Assembly: GCA_018659505.1 (NCBI GenBank)
Contig: JABJMI010000424.1
Span: forward strand, 1-5,497
DNA: 5,497 bases
From: Planctomicrobium sp.
Lineage (GTDB): Bacteria > Planctomycetota > Planctomycetia > Planctomycetales > Planctomycetaceae
Direction of reading: 5' to 3'
Shown: piece after piece, positions 1 to 5,497 of the stretch
Layout of the letters: every line of letters begins with the position of its first letter
How positions within the stretch are numbered: position 1 is the stretch's first letter
Notes under the pieces: model-generated
Seen by the model: only the letters and a program-made list of their open reading frames with translations
Databases searched by the model: none
What the model was told of the DNA's origin: nothing
Position numbers and translations under genes: made by a program

Positions 1-1
1 G

Positions 2-1117
2 GAAGAGTCTGGTTTAGTCGCAGTAACTTTGATGGGAGTGATCGTTGCCAACTCGGGTGTGACCCTCAAACATATCGTCGAATTCAAGGAAAGCTTGAGT
101 CTACTGTTGATATCAGGTTTGTTCATCTTGTTGGCAGCGAGAGTGAAATTAAGTTCCTTTGTGGAACTAGGTTGGCGCGGTCCTTTATTCGTCGCCTTCA
201 TGATTCTCATTGTTCGTCCGCTGGCGATATTTGCTTCGACATGGTCATCGAATCTGACTCTGAAAGAGAAACTCTTCTTGAGTTGGCTGGCTCCGCGTGG
301 GATTGTCGCTGCGGCGGTTTCTTCTGTGTTCGCTATCCACTTGGGACCAGAAGGCAAAGGGCTCGTCCCTGCGACGTTCTTGATCATTGTTGGGACCGTG
401 GTTGTCTACGGCTTGACTGCCTTTCCGCTGGCAAGATTTCTTGGGCTGGCAACATCAGATCCACAAGGTGTTCTAATATTAGGGGCAAATGAATTGGCTC
501 GAAAAGTCGGGCAAGCGATTCAGGAAGCTGGTTTTCCAGTTCTGCTTGTCGACACCAATCGTTGGAACATAGCCACCGCTCGCATGGATGGATTACGGAC
601 GAAAAACGCCGACATACTTAATGAAAATACACTCAATGAACTCGACTTAGGAGGCATCGGTCGTCTTGTTGCATTGACACCGAACGATGAAGTGAATTCG
701 CTGGGAGCAATGCACTTCTCAGCAATTTTCAGTCGAGCTAATGTGTTTCAGTTAACGCCTTGGCGAAGAGTCGAAAAACAGGAAAAGTCCGTCTCGTACT
801 TGCGTGCGAGATTTCTCTTCGGAGAGGATTTAAGCTATCAACGACTGGCTGAAAGACTCGATGCTGGAGCGGTCATCAAGGCGACGAAAATAACACCTGA
901 ATTTACATTCGAGAAATTCCAAAGCGAACATGGTGGCAATGCGATTCCTCTGTTTGTGACTCAAAATCGTAAACTGACAGTCATGGATGCCGAACACAAT
1001 CATCCGAAAGCGGGACAAAAACTAATCGCTCTTGTTAATCAGACCGAAGAAGAACTTCAGCGACACGCCAGTGAAAAACATGCGGAGAAAATTTCCGATG
1101 AGAAGACAAATGACTGA
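2..1117 (+). CDS. Na+/H+ antiporter, CPA1/NhaP type, with C-terminal RCK (TrkA-N) domain; 5' partial
   Basis: This is the 3' part (371 visible residues) of an inner-membrane cation/proton antiporter that would exchange Na+ or K+ for H+. The frame is open to the window edge and already reads antiporter sequence at its first codon (EESGLVAVTLMGVIVAN, residues 1-17), so the ATG at 29 is an internal Met, not the start. Hydrophobic membrane segments run to about residue 148 and include the conserved RP (72-73) and the WLAPRGIVAAAV helix (95-106) typical of CPA1. The ion-binding Asp region expected further upstream is outside the window. From about 156 a Rossmann-type RCK domain follows: LILGANELA (158-166), the acidic end of strand 2 (LLVDTN, 181-186) and LTPNDEVNSLGA (225-236), implying nucleotide-regulated gating. 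Residues 290-346 look like a TrkA-C-type domain and the tail is charged. The family assignment is firm; the transported ion is not determinable. It overlaps the next gene by 20 bp. Confidence 0.9.
   Translation, partial: EESGLVAVTLMGVIVANSGVTLKHIVEFKESLSLLLISGLFILLAARVKLSSFVELGWRGPLFVAFMILIVRPLAIFASTWSSNLTLKEKLFLSWLAPRGIVAAAVSSVFAIHLGPEGKGLVPATFLIIVGTVVVYGLTAFPLARFLGLATSDPQGVLILGANELARKVGQAIQEAGFPVLLVDTNRWNIATARMDGLRTKNADILNENTLNELDLGGIGRLVALTPNDEVNSLGAMHFSAIFSRANVFQLTPWRRVEKQEKSVSYLRARFLFGEDLSYQRLAERLDAGAVIKATKITPEFTFEKFQSEHGGNAIPLFVTQNRKLTVMDAEHNHPKAGQKLIALVNQTEEELQRHASEKHAEKISDEKTND
1084..1087 (+). promoter_or_regulatory. Ribosome binding site (GGAG) selecting the start at 1098
   Basis: GGAG lies 10 nt before the ATG at 1098, inside the end of the antiporter gene. 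It favours 1098 over the in-frame TTG at 1032 and the ATG at 1080, which the motif would overlap. The ATG at 1110 remains possible but has only a weaker purine run (GAGAAG) in front of it. Confidence 0.5.
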
Positions 1118-2051
1118 TTTTATTTCACTCCAATCAATCACTCGAAGCGCATTATTGATGTGCGTGGTCTTGTCAGCAGCTGAAGTCGTCGAAGCAGAGC
1201 AGTTTGTCGAGACTGCGCCTGATGCAATCATAGCAACTGTTAATGGACAAGAACTGACCTCTGCCAATCTCAATCTCAGTTTCTTCGCCATACAGCTTTC
1301 AGCCGATTCTGCTCCACAAGCAAAAGCAGAGTTAATCGAAACTCTGGTGGACCGAGAGTTGGTTCGACAATTCTTGTCGAAGCGAAAAGTCAAAGCGGAT
1401 AAGATATTAGTAGAACAGCGAATGAATGCTGTCAAAAAAATGATTGAGAATAAGGGAGATAATCTCACTGAAGTTCTCAATAAAGCAGGACTGAGTGAAG
1501 ACTCATTACAAGCCATGATCGCTCAGCAAATCACCTGGAAGACCTACGTGAATTCCGTCTTGACGGAATCTCAAATTAAAGAGTTCTGGGGTGAAAACAA
1601 AGAGAAATTCGACGGAACGGAACTTGTCGCAGCTCAGATTTTTAAGAAAGTGAAACAGTCGGCTTCCGAGGAGCAAATCAAGAAAGAAATGCGATCAGTC
1701 AGTGAATTGAAAGCAAGTATCGAAGCGAAAGAAATGACATTCGCGGATGCCGCAAAACTCCTTTCAGAGAGCCCATCGGCGAAAAGCGGAGGTGCTTTAG
1801 GTTCTTTCGAATACTATGGTCAAGTTGCACAACCGATTGCCGAAGCTGCATTTTCGACTTCTCCAGGTTCAATCTCGGATCCAATTCGCAGTCGTTATGG
1901 TATTCATATAGTGCAAGTGCAAAAGCGAATTCCAGGTGACCTCAGCCTTGAAGATGCCCGACCACAGGTGGTGAAAGTTCTCTCAAAAGAACTCTGGGAA
2001 GAACTCGTAATTCGCCTTCGAAAATCAGCTCGAATCGTGTACACCAAATAA
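1098..2051 (+). CDS. Exported parvulin-type peptidyl-prolyl isomerase / SurA-PrsA-like chaperone
   Basis: Predicted 317-residue foldase that would act outside the cytoplasmic membrane on newly exported proteins. The start at 1098 is chosen for its GGAG. It gives an Arg-bearing n-region (MRRQ), a hydrophobic stretch at about 17-28 (SALLMCVVLSAA) and possible cleavage near residue 33 (VEA/EQ). Residues 42-155 form a helical SurA-N-like chaperone segment opening with a typical ATVNGQELT (46-54). Residues 175-277 form one PpiC/rotamase domain: AAQIFKKV (178-185), SPSAKSGGALGSF (225-237), AEAAFSTSPGSISDPI (248-263) and YGIHIVQVQ (267-275). A short helical tail closes the protein. The second conserved His is kept (H270), but the usual first His (HIL) appears as Gln180 and the usual Asp/Cys position as Ser225, so catalysis may be weak and chaperoning the main role. 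It overlaps the antiporter gene by 20 bp, so co-transcription is likely. The fold is confident; enzymatic activity is uncertain. Confidence 0.85.
   Translation: MRRQMTDFISLQSITRSALLMCVVLSAAEVVEAEQFVETAPDAIIATVNGQELTSANLNLSFFAIQLSADSAPQAKAELIETLVDRELVRQFLSKRKVKADKILVEQRMNAVKKMIENKGDNLTEVLNKAGLSEDSLQAMIAQQITWKTYVNSVLTESQIKEFWGENKEKFDGTELVAAQIFKKVKQSASEEQIKKEMRSVSELKASIEAKEMTFADAAKLLSESPSAKSGGALGSFEYYGQVAQPIAEAAFSTSPGSISDPIRSRYGIHIVQVQKRIPGDLSLEDARPQVVKVLSKELWEELVIRLRKSARIVYTK
1552..1569. repeat. Perfect 8-bp inverted repeat inside the isomerase gene
   Basis: ATTCCGTC-TT-GACGGAAT is an exact palindrome with a 2-nt spacer. As RNA it would fold as a 7-bp stem with a CUUG tetraloop. It lies within codons for NSVLTES between the chaperone segment and the rotamase domain. 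No T-tract follows, so it is not a terminator. It may be chance, an mRNA structure or a protein-binding site; the sequence alone does not decide. Confidence 0.3.
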
Positions 2052-2053
2052 GA

Positions 2054-2878
2054 TCATTCGGAGACAAGGGGGGTAACTGTCCCATCTTTATCCAGAATGA
2101 ATATCTGTTTCGCGTGAGGGTCTGCGACCAAAAAGCCTTCTTTGTAGCGACACAACCCGACAGGTTTTTGCATCGGTGAACCTTTGGCAAATGCTTCAGG
2201 TTTTGCGTCTTCTTTAAGTTCTGTCTTCCAAATTGTGTTTGAGTAATTGTCAGCGACATAAATGTGATTTTTGACAATCGCACAATGGTGTGGCATCTCG
2301 AACGGTCGGTCTTTAATGATCACCTCAATTTTACCGTCAGATGATACGCGACGAATCGGGTTCTCAAGTGTCGTTACGCAAATCAATTGATCGTCAGCAT
2401 TCTTAGTGAGACCTCTCACCGCTGCAATGACAGCAACCTCTTCTGGTTTACCGCCTGCTTTAGGAAATGACCAGATTCGCTGCGTTTCGAGGTCGGAGAC
2501 AATAATATTGTCGCCATCAATTATCAGATCTGCAGCGATCCCAATGTATCCATCTGTCAGTGGAACGGGTTTCTTATCTGCGTCGAAAGCATAAACTTCG
2601 CGTGTTGCTGAATCTCCGGCAAAGACGGTTCCATCTTCATCAACTACCAGACAACGAACGGCGTTGAGCGGAGTACGAAATGTCTTCGAACCTTTATAGA
2701 ATATCTCAGGCTTGCCGTCTACAATTTTCCAGATGCCGGGTAATTTTCGATCCGCTACATAAATCGCTTCATCCGGTCCCACAGCGACATCCAATGGATA
2801 AACCATTTCGTCTTGTGCAAACGAAAATTGAGTGAAGATAGATAGAGGAAGCAAGATTGCTAAATGTCTGGGAAGCAT
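2054..2878 (-). CDS. Secreted NHL/SMP-30-like six-bladed beta-propeller protein, function unknown
   Basis: A 274-residue protein with a signal peptide (hydrophobic about 5-18, likely cleavage after FSFA at residue 21), so it should act in the periplasm or outside. The rest is six repeats of about 40 residues, each with a hydrophobic strand, a D-G type turn and a closing strand: about 28-63 (PLDVAVGPDEAIYVAD), 73-110 (CLVVDEDGTVFAGD), 114-149 (DLIIDGDNIIVSD), 153-190, 196-233 (AIVKNHIYVAD) and 238-272 (GLCRYKEGFLVAD). This is the pattern of NHL/SMP-30/gluconolactonase-type propellers. No catalytic set is evident, so no enzyme activity is assigned; binding or scaffolding is as likely. The start is firm: an in-frame TAA (2894-2896) precedes the only ATG, although no clear Shine-Dalgarno is seen. 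It lies 69 bp after the large FG-GAP gene on the same strand, and its stop is 2 bp from that of the convergent isomerase gene. Confidence 0.8.
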   Translation of the reverse strand: MLPRHLAILLPLSIFTQFSFAQDEMVYPLDVAVGPDEAIYVADRKLPGIWKIVDGKPEIFYKGSKTFRTPLNAVRCLVVDEDGTVFAGDSATREVYAFDADKKPVPLTDGYIGIAADLIIDGDNIIVSDLETQRIWSFPKAGGKPEEVAVIAAVRGLTKNADDQLICVTTLENPIRRVSSDGKIEVIIKDRPFEMPHHCAIVKNHIYVADNYSNTIWKTELKEDAKPEAFAKGSPMQKPVGLCRYKEGFLVADPHAKQIFILDKDGTVTPLVSE

Positions 2879-2908
2879 GAAAGACTCACAGTATTAACAG
2901 AATGAAAT

Positions 2909-2935
2909 GAGTGGTCCGCAAAGCAGACCCTACTC
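2909..2935 (-). repeat. REP-like hairpin with GTAG foot between the two propeller genes; possible attenuator
   Basis: Read on the minus strand, GAGT, a 2-nt AG bulge and GGTCTGC pair with GCGGACC and ACTC around a TTT loop. This makes an 11-bp stem containing one G-T wobble; the wobble becomes a C-A mismatch on the plus strand, so the RNA fold favours minus-strand transcription. GTAG stands immediately 5' of the GGTCTGC arm, the layout of REP palindromes recognised by REP-associated tyrosine transposases (RAYT/TnpA-REP). It starts 12 nt after the stop of the FG-GAP gene and ends 30 nt before the start of the NHL gene. Only a loosely T-rich run (ATTTCATTCT) follows, so full intrinsic termination is doubtful; transcript stabilisation or partial attenuation is possible. 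Only one copy is in the window, so repeat status rests on resemblance. Confidence 0.5.
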
Positions 2936-2947
2936 GTTCAAGTAAGA

Positions 2948-5497
2948 TTAGTTAGATTGCGTAGGCTCGGTTTGTTCAAGCTCAATCAGAGTGGAATGTT
3001 TTAAAACCGTGCGAAACTCATCTTTGTTCAATTGACGAGTTTGAAATTCCTGAAGGTATTCTTTGGGATGTGGCTGATCTTCGAAGTAGGGGTAACTTTC
3101 CATTTTTACAAATGGGAGCGGACCTACTGTTTGACCGGTGACTGTATGTAAGTTCGCATCTTTATCCCAGCCAACACAATGCAAAATAAAGTCTCGCTTC
3201 CATCCAGCGGGAAGCGGTTTCTCTGGAAGACTGAATTCGAGTGTGACCTCGTCACCTGTTCCGATGATGAGTAAACGGTCATCGATTGCCGTTAGCAATT
3301 CTTTAACTTCTCCGAAGCGTGTGAAGTTTCCGTCGATGGCAGGCCATGCAGGTGTAGTGATTGTCTCTTGATAGATAAATCTCTCAGGACCGTTATTCTG
3401 ACCATATTCGATGCCTGAAACGCCTCGATAGTGTAGGTCTGCTGAGAGACATTCCAAAGGTTGACGAACGAGTTTACCCGCAGGATTCTCAGTTGAGAAG
3501 AAGATTTGATCCCAATAGAGTTCCATGCTGGTTGAGAATCGGATTCGATAGTCGTCGGTCAAGAATTTGTCAGTCAAATCAAGCACAATTGTTTTCGTTT
3601 TCCCGCCGGGAAAGCCACAATACGGAATGACTTCAATGAATTCTCCGTCTGCATTCGGGACTGAGATTGACGGTGCAGTCGGTCCCGGTCGAGACGCATC
3701 TTCAGAAAGAGCAACATTCAAACCGGTATCCGTTGGATAAATCCAACCGGTCATGAAGAGTTTCAATGACTTGGGCTTCTCTTTTAATCCAAAATCGATC
3801 TCCATGAAACTCTCATCCGTATAACCTTGAGTTAAACGCTCTGCGAATGGTTTCGCATAAACCTCGTCTTCTGCTTCAACTTCCGGAAGAAGATCACGCC
3901 CCAAATGATTCTTGACTGAAACTGGAGACTGCTTATTTTCAACCTGGTGAATTTTGTGCTCAGCGATAAATGGAGGTCCGACCTTCTCATTTGAATAGAT
4001 GTCGACTTCTGCTGGATGATCGATTGCGATCAATTCGAGTTTGTCAAAGTAAGCAACTTCCCAGAGTTCTTCGGTGATTTGTAATTGATATTTGCCATCA
4101 TTCGGTTTCAGCAATTCTCCTGGAACTTTCAAGTATTCCCAAGGACGTGCCGGAACAAGTTCTTTGGCTGCGTTTTGTAAACCAATCGGAGACGCCCACA
4201 GTAAGTCGGTTACAAAGACAAACTTCTCACCATTCCATGTGTAGAGATACGGGCACGAACCAAGCAGCTTTTGTACTTCCCAAACCTTCTGGTCTGTTTT
4301 CGGTTGAATGATGTTCTGTGGAATTCCATTCGTCCAGATAATGCGGACCGCATCGGCTTGCTCCCGATCCCCCAAACCAAATCGCGTCACTGGTGAATCG
4401 ACATAAGCCTGTTGGAAGTTTGTGCCAGAACGTATTTCAATCAAACTGCCATACCCGTAATGATTGATTCGCTGACTACCGGAACCGCCTTTGTCTTCCA
4501 CCCTCGCTGCAAGCAGAGCGACGTCTATCCAAGAATTTTGATTGCCTCCCTCGTTTGTGAGCATGGTCACAACATCGTTCGAGATCCCCGCAAGATCGAT
4601 GTCACCATCGGAGTCGTAATCGGCAGCGACAATAGAGGAGATGTCTTTGACTTCCTTCTCCAGTATGTCGACTATAGTAAATTGTAGGTTGGATTCCGCC
4701 TTTAGAAATGAAAGTCCAGCTTCTCCATTGATGACAAAGTCGGTACGTCCGTCGTTGTCGTAATCGAACGGGAGCAATTCTTTGACAGCTTGTGCCGTGA
4801 TCTTCTGAGCAGGCCTGAATAGAACTTGACCTGTTTCAGGCATTTGAGTGAGCAACAATTCAACACCGTCTGAGCCAGCCAATACGACATCCCAGGAACC
4901 GTTGTGATCAACATCAAGGACATGCATTGAAGCGACCGATTTTCCTGAATACTGTTGATCGAGTGGGGTCCAGCGAAACGTCCCGTGCCGATAACTTTCC
5001 AGTAAAACAAGGCTTCCATCCTCCAATAACACAAGGAGATCGATGTCAATGTCACGGTCAAAATCGAGAGCAACACACTCTTTTATTTTTAAAGTCTGAG
5101 TCTCCTTTGGAAGAGAAACATTTTCAAACTGAAACTCACCCAAGTTGTTCAGGTAATGCAAGTCCCCCTCTGCGATCACAGCCAAATCTAGATCGCCATC
5201 ATTATTCAAATCTGTCGGGATAATCTGAGTGACATTGCCTAAGTTCAATTCTCCCAGATTTGAATCTATTTTTTCAAAACTGACTATTCCTCCAACTTGC
5301 TCCAGATCATTGCGATAGATCTCAATTCCAGATGGTCCGAAACAGATTAAATCGAGATCGGAACTATGTTGCGGTACGAACTCATCCCCCTCTTTTTCCG
5401 GCAACTCTTTCAAATCGTAATCAAGATCGGCGAGGAGAAATTCATAATGTTGTGAATCTAAATCGAGTTCGAAATTCATTGCCCAAACATGTTCACC
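2948..5497 (-). CDS. Large FG-GAP/VCBS-repeat protein with ASPIC/UnbV-like domain and conserved C-terminal region; 5' partial
   Basis: 849 codons are visible. The frame is open to the window edge, and the Met encoded at 5479 starts mid-repeat with no signal peptide, so the true start lies outside. Numbering from that Met: FG-GAP/VCBS blades with Ca-binding-type DxDxDGxxD loops begin at about 18, 90 (DLNNDGDLDL), 139 (DFDRDIDIDL), 189 (DVDHNGSWDV), 239 (DYDNDGRTDF) and 287 (DYDSDGDIDL), spaced 48-50 residues, giving an integrin-like propeller. Residues 315-390 match the ASPIC/UnbV pattern (NSWIDVAL, GYGSLIEIRSG, FGLGD, VRIIWTNG). From 409 (CPYLYTWNGEKFVFVTDLLW) to the end is a region I know only as recurring in bacterial FG-GAP/CRTAC1-like proteins. 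It contains GWIYPTDTGLNVAL (578-591), YWDQIFFS (655-662), GWDKDAN (770-776) and PLPF..M..YPY (787-798). These proteins are usually exported; ligand and role are unknown. It is probably co-transcribed with the NHL propeller gene 69 bp downstream. Confidence 0.85.
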   Translation of the reverse strand, partial: GEHVWAMNFELDLDSQHYEFLLADLDYDLKELPEKEGDEFVPQHSSDLDLICFGPSGIEIYRNDLEQVGGIVSFEKIDSNLGELNLGNVTQIIPTDLNNDGDLDLAVIAEGDLHYLNNLGEFQFENVSLPKETQTLKIKECVALDFDRDIDIDLLVLLEDGSLVLLESYRHGTFRWTPLDQQYSGKSVASMHVLDVDHNGSWDVVLAGSDGVELLLTQMPETGQVLFRPAQKITAQAVKELLPFDYDNDGRTDFVINGEAGLSFLKAESNLQFTIVDILEKEVKDISSIVAADYDSDGDIDLAGISNDVVTMLTNEGGNQNSWIDVALLAARVEDKGGSGSQRINHYGYGSLIEIRSGTNFQQAYVDSPVTRFGLGDREQADAVRIIWTNGIPQNIIQPKTDQKVWEVQKLLGSCPYLYTWNGEKFVFVTDLLWASPIGLQNAAKELVPARPWEYLKVPGELLKPNDGKYQLQITEELWEVAYFDKLELIAIDHPAEVDIYSNEKVGPPFIAEHKIHQVENKQSPVSVKNHLGRDLLPEVEAEDEVYAKPFAERLTQGYTDESFMEIDFGLKEKPKSLKLFMTGWIYPTDTGLNVALSEDASRPGPTAPSISVPNADGEFIEVIPYCGFPGGKTKTIVLDLTDKFLTDDYRIRFSTSMELYWDQIFFSTENPAGKLVRQPLECLSADLHYRGVSGIEYGQNNGPERFIYQETITTPAWPAIDGNFTRFGEVKELLTAIDDRLLIIGTGDEVTLEFSLPEKPLPAGWKRDFILHCVGWDKDANLHTVTGQTVGPLPFVKMESYPYFEDQPHPKEYLQEFQTRQLNKDEFRTVLKHSTLIELEQTEPTQSN

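Noticed and set aside
29..31. ATG at 29 as the antiporter start
   Set aside because: The same frame is open to the window edge and already reads conserved antiporter sequence (EESGLVAVTL) before it, so this Met is internal.
470..500. Degenerate glycine motif (GANELA instead of GxGxxG) in the antiporter's RCK domain as a sign of lost nucleotide binding
   Set aside because: As far as I recall, this antiporter subfamily commonly has GAxxxA-type sequences here, and the acidic residue after strand 2 (VDTN) is kept, so it is probably normal.
1032..1097. Upstream starts (TTG at 1032, ATG at 1080) for the isomerase
   Set aside because: They would put a long charged extension before the signal peptide, and they lack a ribosome binding site at a workable distance.
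1022..1516. Minus-strand open frame opposite the isomerase gene
   Set aside because: It lies antisense over the well-supported isomerase and antiporter frames, and its product has no domain-like pattern.
2031..2060. CGAAT/ATTCG pair flanking the isomerase stop as a terminator
   Set aside because: The stem is only 5 bp with a loop of about 20 nt and no T-run follows.
2879..2925. A promoter for the NHL gene in the 69-bp gap (TTGCGG with TAATAC on the minus strand)
   Set aside because: The spacing is about 19 nt, both boxes match poorly and the -35 candidate lies inside the hairpin; not enough to call.
4412..5223. Open frames at 4412-4687 (+), 4702-5076 (-) and 4927-5223 (+)
   Set aside because: All lie inside the FG-GAP gene in other frames; the repeated DxDxDG codons keep shadow frames open and the products are not protein-like.
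5477..5479. ATG on the minus strand as the start of the FG-GAP protein
   Set aside because: The frame stays open through 5497, there is no signal peptide and the sequence begins inside a propeller blade, so the gene is cut by the window edge.

Overview
The window holds four protein genes packed almost without gaps, two on each strand, and no RNA gene, CRISPR array or insertion sequence that I can see. Base composition looks moderate (GC roughly in the mid-40s by eye). A long FG-GAP/ASPIC-type propeller protein, a small secreted NHL-type propeller and sparse Shine-Dalgarno signals suggest a planctomycete-like bacterium (Planctomycetota, moderate-GC lineages). This is inferred from protein style, not from a marker gene.

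Left half, plus strand: the 3' part of a CPA1/NhaP-type sodium/proton antiporter with a cytoplasmic RCK/TrkA-N domain (2-1117, its 5' end lies outside the window) overlaps by 20 bp a gene for an exported parvulin-type peptidyl-prolyl isomerase/chaperone (1098-2051). The overlap implies one transcript and translational coupling. The isomerase keeps the parvulin fold signature, but two of the usual active-site positions look substituted.

Right half, minus strand: a large FG-GAP/VCBS-repeat protein with an ASPIC/UnbV-like domain and a roughly 435-residue conserved-looking C-terminal region (2948-5497, its 5' end lies outside the window) is followed after 69 bp by a signal-peptide-bearing six-bladed NHL-like beta-propeller (2054-2878). 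The gap carries a strong hairpin with a GTAG foot, resembling REP-type palindromes, which could also act as an attenuator or partial terminator.

The two pairs converge, with only 2 bp between their stop codons (2051 and 2054). I see no convincing new system. The points most worth following are the uncharacterised C-terminal region of the big propeller protein, the degenerate parvulin active site and the REP-like hairpin.
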